From Pelagicoccus albus (GTDB lineage Bacteria; Verrucomicrobiota; Verrucomicrobiia; Opitutales; Opitutaceae), in NCBI RefSeq assembly GCF_014230145.1, contig NZ_JACHVC010000012.1, positions 811,001 to 875,000 of the forward strand: a stretch of 64,000 nucleotides of DNA. Reading direction: 5' to 3'. The notes beneath the pieces were generated by a model. The model worked only from the letters and a program-made list of their open reading frames with translations. It made no database searches and had not been told where the DNA came from. Of this stretch, positions 44,223-53,127 are shown piece after piece. Both the position numbers and the translations under genes were made by a program. Numbering within the stretch: the first letter of the stretch is position 1; each line of letters starts with the position of its first letter.

Positions 44223-45353
44223 TTAGCTTTCTCCTTCTACTTCGGACAATCGACGTGTCGCAGCGGACGCTGCATCGATATTCCCTGCCTCGGTTACGAC
44301 TCGCCACAGAGCGAGTGCTTCCTCGCGTTTGCCTTGAGCGAGAAAAGCTTCCCCTCGCGCCACATCGGCCCATATCGCCCAATCTTCGAGTCGCTCGTAC
44401 TCCTCGGCCAGCTCATCTACACGAAGGGCCGTATCCAAAGTGATCTCAAACTCTTGAGTGCCCAGGGAACTCCAAAGCAAGCTTTCGAGGGACTGTTTTT
44501 TTACAGCTGGAAATCCATCGATACGCTCATCTTCTAAAACGCTGAAGGCCAAATCCCGCGCCGCTTCATGGCGACTTAAGCCCCGCTCCAATTCCGCCAG
44601 CTTGGTCCGGAAACGGAGATTTCCGGGAAAGCGCTGCACCAGCCGAGCCGCTTCATCGCGAGCTGCCAAGCGGTCATCCGCCAATTCCATCCAAATATCC
44701 GACAAGTAATAACCTGCATCGACCGTGCAAAAGAGCCCATAATCCCGAGCTTCCTGCATGTAGCGGATCCCGAGATCCCAATCCCCCTTGAACCGCATCA
44801 AAAACGCCAGCGGCTTGAGGTAACCTGGCGTGCGCGACATATAGCAGTTGTGCATACCGAGCGGTAGTTTGGCATCCTGGTAATCTGGATATTCGGCCAC
44901 CAGCCGCCTCATCGTTTTGAGACTAGAACGAGACTTCCAAAAAGCCGACCACCAGCGGTGGTGGTCCACGTAATAGATGACCTGCATCAGCTCGACCATC
45001 GCCACCGCAAAACGGGCGTCCGGATCGTCTTCGTTTTCATCCAAATACGATTCCGCCTTTTCGAGGGCCTTCTCTGCGCGGGCCTCAAACGCCTCCATCA
45101 AGTCCTCATCCCATTCCTGATAGTTCTGCATCCAATAGAGAAAACCGGCTTCCACAATTCCGGAAACAGGCGACTCAGGATACTTCGCAGCCATTCCCTT
45201 TACGAGGGCTTCCGTTTGCGGATCCAAATTATAGCCAAGAGCCACCAACTCATCGATTTCCTCCCGGGGAACGCCGAGGAAATCCTCCCCATTCGCCAAT
45301 GAAAAGCTAGCGAGAGATAAGCTGAACCAAAATAGGCAAAGGCGAGTGAGCAT
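44223..45353 (-). CDS. Secreted TPR-containing protein, unknown function
   Basis: From ATG 45353 the protein has 376 residues: a signal peptide (about 1-20, SLA/NGE), then helical repeats with TPR character ('ARAEKALEKAESYLDENEDDPDARFAVAMVELM', 'AEYPDYQDAKLPLGMHNC', 'YERLEDWAIWADVARGEAFLAQGKREEAL'). Bacterial relatives with a W-rich middle (here YYVDHHRWWSAFWKSRSSLKTMRRL) exist without a named function. The start 84 codons upstream in the same frame is rejected because that segment is Arg-rich and non-coding in style. Opposite-strand neighbour is cmoA. Confidence 0.72.
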   Translation of the reverse strand: MLTRLCLFWFSLSLASFSLANGEDFLGVPREEIDELVALGYNLDPQTEALVKGMAAKYPESPVSGIVEAGFLYWMQNYQEWDEDLMEAFEARAEKALEKAESYLDENEDDPDARFAVAMVELMQVIYYVDHHRWWSAFWKSRSSLKTMRRLVAEYPDYQDAKLPLGMHNCYMSRTPGYLKPLAFLMRFKGDWDLGIRYMQEARDYGLFCTVDAGYYLSDIWMELADDRLAARDEAARLVQRFPGNLRFRTKLAELERGLSRHEAARDLAFSVLEDERIDGFPAVKKQSLESLLWSSLGTQEFEITLDTALRVDELAEEYERLEDWAIWADVARGEAFLAQGKREEALALWRVVTEAGNIDAASAATRRLSEVEGES

Positions 45354-45472
45354 GTTGGGGGGAAGATTAGGATTCACCACACTTTGTCCAGCTCGCCGAT
45401 AAACAGTTCCGCAGTTGCCAGTGCGGAGTGAGCTTGTCTCCGCAACCGCCTGCTTCCAAGTTTGCTGCAAAC

Positions 45473-46207
45473 ATGGCCAAGCCAAAAAAAGATCAAGTGT
45501 ACGCCGACCCTCAGGCCCAAATCGACTCCTTCGTCTTCGACGAGCGAGTGGCCGACGTGTTCGACGACATGATTCGCCGCTCCGTACCTGGTTACGCAAT
45601 GACACTTTCGAATCTCGGCATCATCGCCCAACACTACGCCAAGCCGGGATCTATCATCTACGACTTGGGTTGCTCTCTCGGGGCCGGCATGCACGCCATG
45701 GGGTCAAGCCTCGCAACTTCGGGCGTCACCTTTCGCGGTATCGACAATTCAGACGCGATGTTGCGACGCTGCCGGGAAAACATGGCCGATATCAGCCAGA
45801 AGCACACGGTGGAGCTTATCTGCCAGGATATTCAAGACACCGTCATCGAAAACGCTTCCATCGTGGCCCTTAACTTCACGCTACAATTCATCCCCAAGGA
45901 AGAGCGACTCGACCTTCTCACTCGCATCCGCGAGGGCCTTCTCCCGGGCGGCATCCTCGTGCTATCCGAGAAGATCCTTTTCGACGACCCGCAAATTCAA
46001 GCCGACCTCACTACCCTGCACCACGACTTCAAGCGGGCAAACGGATACAGCGATCTCGAAATCGCCCAAAAACGAGCCGCCATCGAAAACGTCCTGATCC
46101 CAGAAACGATTGGCGACCACGAAAAACGCCTCGCCGCAGCTGGTTTCTCCCGCGACGAAATTTGGCTGCAATGCTTCAATTTTGCCTCCTTCCTCGCATT
46201 CAAATAA
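45473..46207 (+). CDS. cmoA: Carboxy-S-adenosyl-L-methionine synthase
   Basis: CmoA makes carboxy-SAM from SAM and prephenate, the donor for the cmo5U34 wobble modification of tRNAs. The 244-residue product (E. coli about 247) has 'FVFDERVADVFDDMIRRSVPGYA', the SAM motif 'IYDLGCSLGAGMHAM', 'GIDNSDAMLRRCREN' and 'LNFTLQFIPKEER'. ATG at 45473 gives the family start. It is first in a run with the phosphorylase-like gene and cmoB, spaced 50 and 22 bp. Confidence 0.94.
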   Translation: MAKPKKDQVYADPQAQIDSFVFDERVADVFDDMIRRSVPGYAMTLSNLGIIAQHYAKPGSIIYDLGCSLGAGMHAMGSSLATSGVTFRGIDNSDAMLRRCRENMADISQKHTVELICQDIQDTVIENASIVALNFTLQFIPKEERLDLLTRIREGLLPGGILVLSEKILFDDPQIQADLTTLHHDFKRANGYSDLEIAQKRAAIENVLIPETIGDHEKRLAAAGFSRDEIWLQCFNFASFLAFK

Positions 46208-46257
46208 TCGAATATGCATAAACTCCTCCGTGGCACGAGCAGTGCTGGCCGGCGGCC

Positions 46258-47211
46258 ATGTTCAAATCACTCGTCCTCATTCTCATGACTACACTCGCCT
46301 CTAGCTCACTATTCGGACAGGCCCCCGAGCCACCCAATGGGGAAAAGGTATATATCGCCGTCGTCGGCGGCACTACCTTCGGCACTCCGCTTGAATTCGC
46401 AGAAGGCCTCGCTGAAGACGAAGGTTCCTTCTCCTTCGAGACCAAAGCTGGCCCGAGCCCGGTTATCTACCGAAAGCGCTACAAAGGCACTCCCTTCTAC
46501 TACATCCCCATCTACGGCCTGATGGATAAGACCGCCGGAGAGTCGGACGACATGTACCATGTCCGCACCTGGACTTCGCTCTACGAACTGGGTGTCACAC
46601 ACGCCATCGGCGGAGCCACTTCCGGAGGCATCGACCCGGAGCTCGACTTCGACGACATCGTTTTCATCGACGACTTCATCGAATGGCGGGCCGAACGTCC
46701 CAACGACGTACTCGCCGCATCGGGCCACAGCCGCCCGGGGATTTTTCCGAACTTCGAAATTCCCCTCAGCCCTTCCGTTCGCTCCATCCTCATCGACGAA
46801 GCGAAAAAGCAAAAGGCTGCCAATGGCTACGAGGGCAAGCTTCGCGAAACCGGCACCTTCGTTCAATTCGCTCCGGGCCGCTTCGAAAGCCCAGCAGAAA
46901 TCAAGGCGATGCGTAAACTGGGCGGCGAACTGACCAGCATGAACCAAGCGACCTGCATCATCTACGCTCGCCAATTCGGTATCCGCTACGGCTCCATTTG
47001 CTCCATTTCCAACCCTGCCGTGGGCGTTCGCCCTTTCACCTTCGAGCAAATGCAGACCAGCGTGCAAAATATCGCCGCCTTCGCTATTCCCGTCGTTTTG
47101 GAAACCATTTCTCGTATTCCAGAGGAAGCCATGGACCCAGAGCCAAGCAGTACTGGCGATCCTTTCGAAGGAAATTATCTCGACCCGGACGGCGAAACCA
47201 CCGACGTCTAG
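46258..47211 (+). CDS. Secreted nucleoside-phosphorylase-like protein (MTAP/PNP fold)
   Basis: The 317-residue protein has a clear signal peptide (about 1-20, LFG/QAP), rare for this cytosolic fold. The body matches MTAP/PNP: VVGGTTF (36-42), 'GVTHAIGGATSGGIDPELDFDDIVFIDDFI' (112-141), 'FAPGRFESPAEIKAMRKLGGELTSMNQ' (204-230) and 'GIRYGSICSISN' (241-252). MTAP's catalytic Asp220 position is Asn252, as in 6-oxopurine PNPs (Asn243 type), and the 'MTTVPE' segment is M-N-Q-A-T-C. Activity on 6-oxo nucleosides is possible; MTA cleavage is less likely. It lies between cmoA and cmoB, whose reaction yields S-adenosylhomocysteine. Export to the periplasm argues against a direct shared step. Confidence 0.75.
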   Translation: MFKSLVLILMTTLASSSLFGQAPEPPNGEKVYIAVVGGTTFGTPLEFAEGLAEDEGSFSFETKAGPSPVIYRKRYKGTPFYYIPIYGLMDKTAGESDDMYHVRTWTSLYELGVTHAIGGATSGGIDPELDFDDIVFIDDFIEWRAERPNDVLAASGHSRPGIFPNFEIPLSPSVRSILIDEAKKQKAANGYEGKLRETGTFVQFAPGRFESPAEIKAMRKLGGELTSMNQATCIIYARQFGIRYGSICSISNPAVGVRPFTFEQMQTSVQNIAAFAIPVVLETISRIPEEAMDPEPSSTGDPFEGNYLDPDGETTDV

Positions 47212-47233
47212 GCGTCTTCCAAAACCCTTTCGC

Positions 47234-48223
47234 GTGTCGCCACTCTCCACCTACGAAAAGCTTTACGAACTCCTCGCCGATACCGACCTCGAGCCTTGGA
47301 TCGAAAAACTGCAGGCCAGCGTTTCGCCTGCAATCCTGGAATCGAACAACGGCCACCTGGACAAGTGGCTCGGCGCTATCGAAGAACTTCCGCAGGTGGG
47401 GCCGCTCCCGCCACACGATTTAGAGAAATCCTCCGCTATCCAGATCGGCCAGGCCCAAGATCTGGATACAGACCAACACGCTGCCCTCCCCGGGACTCTG
47501 CATAACTTCCGCCCGTGGCGCAAAGGTCCTTTCGACTTCTTCGGTACTCATATCGATACGGAGTGGCGATCCAATTTGAAATGGGATCGGCTCTTGGATG
47601 GGATATCGGACCTGAAAGACAGACTCGTCCTCGATATCGGATGCGGCAGCGGATACCACTGCTGGAGAATGGCAGGAGCGGGCGCGAAATTGGCCTTAGG
47701 CACGGACCCCTTTCTACTCTACGTTATGCAGTACCTCGCGGTGCGAAAGTACCTGCAAGAGCCTCCGGTCTGGGTTCTGCCCTTCGGTATCGAGGGACTT
47801 CCCCCCGCCCTTCCCGCCTTTGATACAGTATTCAGTATGGGGATACTCTACCACCGGAGATCTCCCTTCGATCACTTGTATGAGTTAAGGAACTACCTCC
47901 GCCCCGGAGGGGAGCTCGTCCTCGAAACCATCATCGTCGACGGTCCCGCGGGCTACTCTCTCGTGCCGGACCAGTACTACGCCAAGATGAAAAACGTCTG
48001 GTTCATCCCAACAGTGGAAACCTTGGTGCAATGGGTTACGCGCTGTCGCTACCGCGACATAAAGATTATCGACGTATCCACCACCACCTTCGAGGAACAA
48101 CGCAGTACCGAGTGGATGATCTTCGAATCCCTGAAAGATTTCCTCGATCCGAACGACCCAACAAAAACCATCGAAGGCTACCCCGCCCCCAAACGAGCCG
48201 TCCTTACTGCTAAAGCTCCGTGA
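47234..48223 (+). CDS. cmoB: tRNA U34 carboxymethyltransferase
   Basis: CmoB transfers the carboxymethyl group from carboxy-SAM to 5-hydroxyuridine 34, giving cmo5U. The 329-residue product has 'PWRKGPFDFFGTHIDTEWRSNLKWDRL', the SAM motif 'LVLDIGCGSGYHCWRMAGAGA', 'FSMGILYHRRSPFDHL' and 'KMKNVWFIPTVETLVQW', all typical of CmoB. Starts at GTG (47234) with no Shine-Dalgarno site. Together with cmoA the modification is complete; the U34 hydroxylase genes (trhO/trhP type) are not in the window. Confidence 0.94.
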   Translation: MSPLSTYEKLYELLADTDLEPWIEKLQASVSPAILESNNGHLDKWLGAIEELPQVGPLPPHDLEKSSAIQIGQAQDLDTDQHAALPGTLHNFRPWRKGPFDFFGTHIDTEWRSNLKWDRLLDGISDLKDRLVLDIGCGSGYHCWRMAGAGAKLALGTDPFLLYVMQYLAVRKYLQEPPVWVLPFGIEGLPPALPAFDTVFSMGILYHRRSPFDHLYELRNYLRPGGELVLETIIVDGPAGYSLVPDQYYAKMKNVWFIPTVETLVQWVTRCRYRDIKIIDVSTTTFEEQRSTEWMIFESLKDFLDPNDPTKTIEGYPAPKRAVLTAKAP

Positions 48224-48231
48224 CCAGCAAG

Positions 48232-48903
48232 TCAGGCTCGCTGCGGTTTCTGCCTTAACAATAAACCGAGGCTAATCCACAGCGAAACAGCAGCCAGCCA
48301 TTGCCAAAAGGCAAAGCTGTACCAAACGGGAATACCCATGGTACGCCACTCTGTGTCGACCCAGCCCAAATCCCGCTGATCGAAGTAAAGAGCTAGCTGG
48401 CTCAATCCAATTGCCATGAGCGGCAGCACAACCCAAAGAGCCGACCAACGGGATAAATTCGATCGACCAGTCCGCGAGAGCGTCAGCCCCAGAATGCCGA
48501 TGAAGAGAGAAAGAAAGCAAAACAAGGCCAAGATCTCGTGGGCCTTATGAACCACATCCGATATATGGTAAACAAACAGACGCTCTAGACCCACCAGCAC
48601 ACCAAAAAAGATTCCGCCTAAAATCACCCGCGAAAACCAAACCTCTCGCCGTTTGCCTTCCTTTGATTCCCGCAAAAAGAGAAACCCAACCGGAAATAGG
48701 CACGCCATCCCCAGCGCGAGCCCTCCGGCAAACCAATGCCCACCCTCGGGATTGTGCTTTTGCGAAGCGAGGGCCGACATCACTTCATAAGCCCAATCGA
48801 ACCCTCCTGGATACGCTCTGGCGCCCAGGTAGCCACCCGCCACGACAAACAAAACGGAGAGCCAATACCAAGCCCAAGTCTTTTGCGTTCTTTCCCTACT
48901 CAC
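48232..48903 (-). CDS. Unknown seven-TM-like membrane protein
   Basis: A 223-residue protein with about six to seven hydrophobic helices. A soluble 'YPGGFDWAYEVMSALASQKHNPEGGHWFAGGLALG' segment early on resembles DUF998-type proteins, where the D-W and Q-N-P-E pattern recurs. Role unknown. The start codon shares 4 bases with the end of the transporter gene upstream, so they are co-transcribed. The stop faces cmoB with 8 bp between. Confidence 0.7.
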   Translation of the reverse strand: MSRERTQKTWAWYWLSVLFVVAGGYLGARAYPGGFDWAYEVMSALASQKHNPEGGHWFAGGLALGMACLFPVGFLFLRESKEGKRREVWFSRVILGGIFFGVLVGLERLFVYHISDVVHKAHEILALFCFLSLFIGILGLTLSRTGRSNLSRWSALWVVLPLMAIGLSQLALYFDQRDLGWVDTEWRTMGIPVWYSFAFWQWLAAVSLWISLGLLLRQKPQRA

Positions 48904-50201
48904 TCCTTATCCAACGAAGCAACCGACTCCTCGCCTGAAACTTCACGCGTTTTCAGCAAGAAGATTATCATCCCCACGACCATAAGGGCAGGGATAACCG
49001 CCATGCCCGCCCGCTGCGAATCGTAGATCGCCACCATTTGGCCATAGAGCAGTGGACCAAGAAAAGCGGTCGCCTTGCCGGAAAAGGCAAAGAAGCCGAA
49101 AAACTCGTTGGCCTTCTCTTCCGGAGTCAAGCGGCTCAGGTAAGCGCGGCTCGCCGATTGGTTAGGACCGAGGAACAATCCGATCACCACGCAGCAAACC
49201 CAAAAGGCAGCCTTGCTGGTTATGAACAAGGCTACCGAAGTCGAGCCAACCAAGGCCACGAGGGAAATGACAATTGTAATACGGCTGCCAATACGATCTT
49301 CAATAAAACTGAAAAGTAGCGATCCGACCCCGGAGCATACATTCAAAGCGATTCCAAAAATCATCAGATCTTGAAATGTGAACCCAAAAACGACCGTGGC
49401 GTAGATCCCGCCAAACGAGAAAATGGCGACCAACCCATCGTTATAGAACAGGCGGGCGATCAGCATCCAGAAGAGCTGGCGATACTCTCTCAAGTGGTGG
49501 AATGTATCCGCCATGCGCCCGAAGGATTGACGAGCCACCACTAAAAAGCCCTCCGGATGCCGCTTAGGCCTCCGCTCCTTCACCCAGAAGAGAAGTGGAA
49601 TACTGAATACGAGGAACCAAACTGCTACCAGCACGTTAGTAGCCCGTACATTTTGCCCACCCTCTCGAGAGAGTCCAAACCACGGATCACCACCCTCCGG
49701 CAGGAAACCGACCAATGCTATGAGCAGGCAAATAAGCCCGCCTGCGTAACCGAGCGCGAACGCTTGGCCCGAAACTTTCCCATGTTCCTCCTTCTTGGCG
49801 ATCTCGGGAAGAAAGGCGTTATTGAATACGATCGAAAGTTCCGTCGCAACGAGTGAAAGGCTAAACAAGGTCAACGCTAGGTACACATCTCCTTTTCCAG
49901 GCAAATAGAGGGCAGCGGTGCTTAAAACGGCGAGAACGACCGAAATTGCTAGAAAACGCTTTTTCCATCCGAACGCATCCGCCGCCGCTCCAAGCATGGG
50001 AGACAAGATGGCAATGAGTATCGAAGCGATGGCTACAGTGTTCCCCCATAGCGTCGTGCCTTCCGACTCACTTGGAGCGATGGACAGGGTAAAGTAAGTA
50101 TTGAATACAAATGTCAGGACCAGAGTTCCAAATGCCGAATTGGCAAAATCGAAACAAGCCCAAGACCAAACACGCTTGCGGTACGAAACAGACACTCCCA
50201 A
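48900..50201 (-). CDS. MFS transporter, UMF1/Atg22-like
   Basis: A 433-residue protein with twelve predicted TM helices. The N terminus 'YRKRVWSWACFDFANSAFGTLVLTFVF' is diagnostic of the UMF1 (Atg22-like) family, as are 'GAAADAFGWKKRFLA' and 'NNAFLPEIA'. 'LGPNQSASRAYLSRLTPEEKANEFFGFFAFSGKATAFLGPLLYG' marks the second half. In fungi Atg22 exports amino acids from the vacuole; bacterial substrates are unassigned. No regulator is nearby. It leads the two-gene unit with the membrane protein that follows. Confidence 0.85.
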   Translation of the reverse strand: MGVSVSYRKRVWSWACFDFANSAFGTLVLTFVFNTYFTLSIAPSESEGTTLWGNTVAIASILIAILSPMLGAAADAFGWKKRFLAISVVLAVLSTAALYLPGKGDVYLALTLFSLSLVATELSIVFNNAFLPEIAKKEEHGKVSGQAFALGYAGGLICLLIALVGFLPEGGDPWFGLSREGGQNVRATNVLVAVWFLVFSIPLLFWVKERRPKRHPEGFLVVARQSFGRMADTFHHLREYRQLFWMLIARLFYNDGLVAIFSFGGIYATVVFGFTFQDLMIFGIALNVCSGVGSLLFSFIEDRIGSRITIVISLVALVGSTSVALFITSKAAFWVCCVVIGLFLGPNQSASRAYLSRLTPEEKANEFFGFFAFSGKATAFLGPLLYGQMVAIYDSQRAGMAVIPALMVVGMIIFLLKTREVSGEESVASLDKE

Positions 50202-50266
50202 TTCGCTAGCGACTCACCAGAAAATTGCGAGACCGCAAGGAGTGCCAAACGCGCAACGACCGACCG

Positions 50267-51283
50267 CTACTCTTTTTTCAGATCGCGGGTCATTAAGTCG
50301 TTGAGAGCCTGCATAGGCGGCTTCGACTCGTAGCAAATCTGGTAGACCTGTTCGAGAATAGGCGCCTCTATCGAGCGACTAGAACAGGCAAGATGGAAAG
50401 CCTTTGCAGTGCGATACCCCTCAACCGCGGTCTTCTGGTTGCTGATGATTTCAGCGGCAGAACTGCCCTTGGCGATCTCCTCCCCAAACGTTCGGTTACG
50501 GCTCCACTCGCCATGGCAAGTCGCCACCAAGTCGCCAAACCCGCTTAGGCCATAGAACGTTTCCAGGCTTGCCCCTAGGTCCAGACCGACGCGTACCATC
50601 TCCGCCACCGCTCGGGTAAGCAAAGAAGCGAGGGCATTATCGCCGAGCCCTAGTCCCTGACAACAGCCAGCCGCGATGGCGTAAACATTCTTCATGCAAC
50701 CACCCAGCTCCACACCCTGCAGATCGGAACTTGCGTACACTCGAAGGTTCGGGCCGCTGATCGCGTTCTGGAGCGCTTGAACCTGGATTCCGCAATCATC
50801 GCCAAACGCTAAGGTCATAGCCGTCGGCTTCCCTTGAGCCACTTCGCCAGCAAAAGTGGGACCAGACAGGCAACCCACGATCGAAGCCGGAAGCTCTTCT
50901 TTAATAATCCCACAAGGCGTCTTGCCAGAGCTGACTTCGAGACCTTTAGCAAGACTAACGAGCAATGCATCCGATTTTAGGATACCAGACTCGAGCTGGG
51001 CGATACGGGCGCACCAGTCCCGCAATGCGTAGGAAGGGGCTCCAAGAAAAATAACATCCGCGTCCCCCAGGGCTTCATCTAAGTCCGAAGAAACCTTAAG
51101 CCCGGAGCCAAAGGCATGCCCGGGCAGATAATCAGTGTTTTCACGTTCACGGCTCATCTGAGTCGCCTGTTCAGGGCGACGCGCAACCAAGGTGGTCGAC
51201 ATGCCTTGCCGCTCGCAGTGCAGAGCCATGGCTGTACCCCATGCTCCCGCTCCGCAGACTGTGATATTGAGGGGTTTGCTCAT
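50267..51283 (-). CDS. gpsA: Glycerol-3-phosphate dehydrogenase [NAD(P)+]
   Basis: A 338-residue enzyme making sn-glycerol-3-phosphate for phospholipids. The Rossmann motif is 'CGAGAWGTAMALHCERQG' near the N terminus. 'SGPTFAGEVAQGKPTAM' and the catalytic Lys in 'GGCMKNVYAIAAGCCQGLGLGDNALASLLTRAVAEMVRVG' follow. 'FYGLSGFGDLVATCHGEWSRNR' matches. Single-gene unit, divergent from the small membrane-protein gene. Confidence 0.95.
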   Translation of the reverse strand: MSKPLNITVCGAGAWGTAMALHCERQGMSTTLVARRPEQATQMSRERENTDYLPGHAFGSGLKVSSDLDEALGDADVIFLGAPSYALRDWCARIAQLESGILKSDALLVSLAKGLEVSSGKTPCGIIKEELPASIVGCLSGPTFAGEVAQGKPTAMTLAFGDDCGIQVQALQNAISGPNLRVYASSDLQGVELGGCMKNVYAIAAGCCQGLGLGDNALASLLTRAVAEMVRVGLDLGASLETFYGLSGFGDLVATCHGEWSRNRTFGEEIAKGSSAAEIISNQKTAVEGYRTAKAFHLACSSRSIEAPILEQVYQICYESKPPMQALNDLMTRDLKKE

Positions 51284-51415
51284 TTCGTATCCGTTTTTAG
51301 GAGAGATATCTTCGATAGCAATAGCGAGTTAAGGGGGACCTCTTTTCCATAAATCCGTAAAACTTCAAAAAAACCCGATTCTTTTATTCAAAATTTAGAT
51401 TTACGCTGAACACTT

Positions 51416-51442
51416 TTGACAATTAGACGTCTGTCATAACTA
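51416..51442 (+). promoter_or_regulatory. TTGACA box overlapping an inverted repeat
   Basis: TTGACA at 51416-51421 starts a TGACA...TGTCA inverted repeat (51417-51436) that also contains the AGACGTCT palindrome. A weak -10 (TAACTA) lies 15 bases on. It sits 27-50 bp before the small membrane-protein gene, a candidate regulated promoter. Confidence 0.3.
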
Positions 51443-51468
51443 AGGCGTAAAACGCGAAGAAGGTACTC

Positions 51469-51732
51469 ATGCTGAACTACTTGAAAACACTGCTACGAAG
51501 CTCCCCCGTTAAGGAGGATGCAATGCTACGTCGGAGAGCCGACGGAGACGGAGTGAAAAACGTTCAGTTCGCCAGCTTCCTTCGCCAAAGCGGTTTCCGC
51601 AAACGTAGTCTGGACCGTCATGACAAAACCAAAAAGCTGAAGCGCTCGATCGCTTTCGTAGCAATTTGGGGATTCCTCATCGCCTGTACTTGGATCGCTT
51701 TCGAGAGCGTCGAAGCCCTCGAGCTTTTCTAG
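51469..51732 (+). CDS. Small membrane-anchored protein, unknown
   Basis: An 87-residue protein with a basic N-terminal two thirds (SPVKEDAMLRRRADGDG, QSGFRKRSLDRHDKTKKLKR) and a C-terminal TM helix (about 61-78) ending 'FESVEALELF'. It converges on the lipoprotein gene (17 bp apart). No family recognised. Coding status is supported by the palindrome/-35 box upstream and a coherent tail-anchored layout. Function unknown. Confidence 0.55.
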   Translation: MLNYLKTLLRSSPVKEDAMLRRRADGDGVKNVQFASFLRQSGFRKRSLDRHDKTKKLKRSIAFVAIWGFLIACTWIAFESVEALELF

Positions 51733-51749
51733 CCGGCTAGTCCGCTCCC

Positions 51750-52190
51750 CTAGTCGAGTCGCTCTAGTACATCTCGCTGAACCTTCCAAGCGACGAGTAC
51801 ACCATCGACAATCAAAAACAGGGTCTCCTCTACCGTCCTAGTGGTCGCAGGTGTATAGACAGCATCCGTGATTGTCATCGGAACGCCGCCAATATCCATA
51901 CCAGGCGTTTCCACCGTGCCCGAGACCACCATTTGCACGTTTTCATCGACCTTGCGATAGACCCAGATTTCAGTACCTTCCACTTCAGGAGACGCAGGTC
52001 GAATCTCGAAAGGCTCCCCTAGAACAGACAAGAGATCGGAAGCCTCCATACCCTTGGTGATCACGACCGGCTCCTCTACGCTCTTTCCCGCCGCCCCGGA
52101 AGCTCCCGTGGTGTCGCAAGCTGCCATTACAAAGCTCAGACCGATAAGAAATACCGCCGCGGCCAGGCGAGAGATGCGTTCAATTTTCAT
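51750..52190 (-). CDS. Lipoprotein, SmpA/OmlA-like
   Basis: A 146-residue protein with a lipoprotein signal (lipobox VMAAC, Cys about residue 25). After a Gly/Ser/Ala linker comes 'VVITKGMEASDLLSVLGEPFEIRPASPEVEGTEIWVYRK', similar to the BamE/SmpA-OmlA pattern ('kGmt..dV..llG.P'). BamE proper is shorter and part of the BAM complex. This version has an inserted 'GTVETPGMDIGGVPMTITDAVYTP' strand, so the assignment is loose. Ends with VLERLD. Role unknown. Confidence 0.7.
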   Translation of the reverse strand: MKIERISRLAAAVFLIGLSFVMAACDTTGASGAAGKSVEEPVVITKGMEASDLLSVLGEPFEIRPASPEVEGTEIWVYRKVDENVQMVVSGTVETPGMDIGGVPMTITDAVYTPATTRTVEETLFLIVDGVLVAWKVQRDVLERLD

Positions 52191-52265
52191 GGATACAAGG
52201 CGAGTCGAACCAAACCCGTTGGGTACAACACCATGAAACTGGATCTCCCTTCGAAATTGCTGAGC

Positions 52266-52304
52266 GAGAAAAACAAAAAGGCGACTCCACCGTGGAGTCG
52301 CCTT
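52266..52304 (-). terminator. Rho-independent terminator of the sdh operon
   Basis: On the minus strand a 13-bp perfect stem (arms 52278-52290 and 52292-52304) is followed by TTTTTGTTTTT. It lies about 30 bp past the sdhB stop. Confidence 0.88.
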
Positions 52305-52332
52305 CGAAAAGCTTAGCTTAGGGTTCGAACGA

Positions 52333-53097
52333 TCAGAGCGGTTTCGCCTTGAATGCGTTGCGAACTGTAGCGCCCATGAAGTCGCGGTTGAGCTTGGCGA
52401 TGAACTCCTCGGAGATCAGCTTAGGACAAGCGGCCGAACATTCGTACTGGTTAGTACAGTTGCCGAATCCAGCCTCATCCATCGCAGCAACCATGTTGAG
52501 GACGCGCTTGTCCTTCTCTGGTTGGCCTTGAGGAAGTAGGTTGAGCTGACCTGCCTTCGCAGAGACGAACAGCATGGCAGAGGCATTCTTACAAGCCGCC
52601 ACACACGCACCACAGCCAACACAAGCCGCTGCATCCATCGCGAGGTCCGCGATCTCCTTGGCGATCGGAATCGCATTCGCATCCTGACATGCCCCAGTAC
52701 GAACACTGACGAAACCGCCAGCCTGCTGGATCTTGTCGAACGCAGAACGGTCCGTGATCAAGTCCTTCTGGACCGGAAATGCCTTAGCTCGGAATGGCTC
52801 AACTGTGATAGTGTCCCCATCCTTAAAACTGCGCATGTAGGTTTGGCAGGTTGTAACACCTGTCTCCGGACCATGTGGCTTACCGTCGATCATGCAGTTA
52901 CAAGTACCGCAAATACCTTCGCGACAATCGTGAGCGTAAGCGATCGGGTTGCCGCCATCCTCGATGATGCCCTCATTGACGACATCCATCATCTCGAGGA
53001 AGGACATATTCGGATTTACGTTGTCAGCCTCGTATTCTTCGAAGCCGCCTTGCGCGTCAGCGTTCTCTTGGCGCCAGACTTTTAGTTTAACTTTCAT
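52333..53097 (-). CDS. sdhB: Succinate dehydrogenase/fumarate reductase iron-sulfur subunit
   Basis: A 254-residue subunit passing electrons from SdhA to the quinone site. The 2Fe-2S ligands are in 'DCREGICGTCNCMIDGKPHGPETGVTTCQ', and the other clusters use 'CVGCGACVAACKN' plus 'ECSAACPKLIS'. It is shorter in the N terminus than the enteric protein and has the Bacteroidetes/Epsilon-type middle, fitting type B enzymes. AGGAAG lies upstream at good spacing. Last gene of sdhCAB. Confidence 0.95.
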   Translation of the reverse strand: MKVKLKVWRQENADAQGGFEEYEADNVNPNMSFLEMMDVVNEGIIEDGGNPIAYAHDCREGICGTCNCMIDGKPHGPETGVTTCQTYMRSFKDGDTITVEPFRAKAFPVQKDLITDRSAFDKIQQAGGFVSVRTGACQDANAIPIAKEIADLAMDAAACVGCGACVAACKNASAMLFVSAKAGQLNLLPQGQPEKDKRVLNMVAAMDEAGFGNCTNQYECSAACPKLISEEFIAKLNRDFMGATVRNAFKAKPL

Positions 53098-53127
53098 TAC
53101 AATAGCTTCCTATTAATGGGCTGAAGA

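Noticed and set aside
46309-47250. 313-codon minus-strand frame opposite the phosphorylase-like gene
   Set aside because: The plus-strand protein has a signal peptide and PNP motifs; the antisense translation has none.
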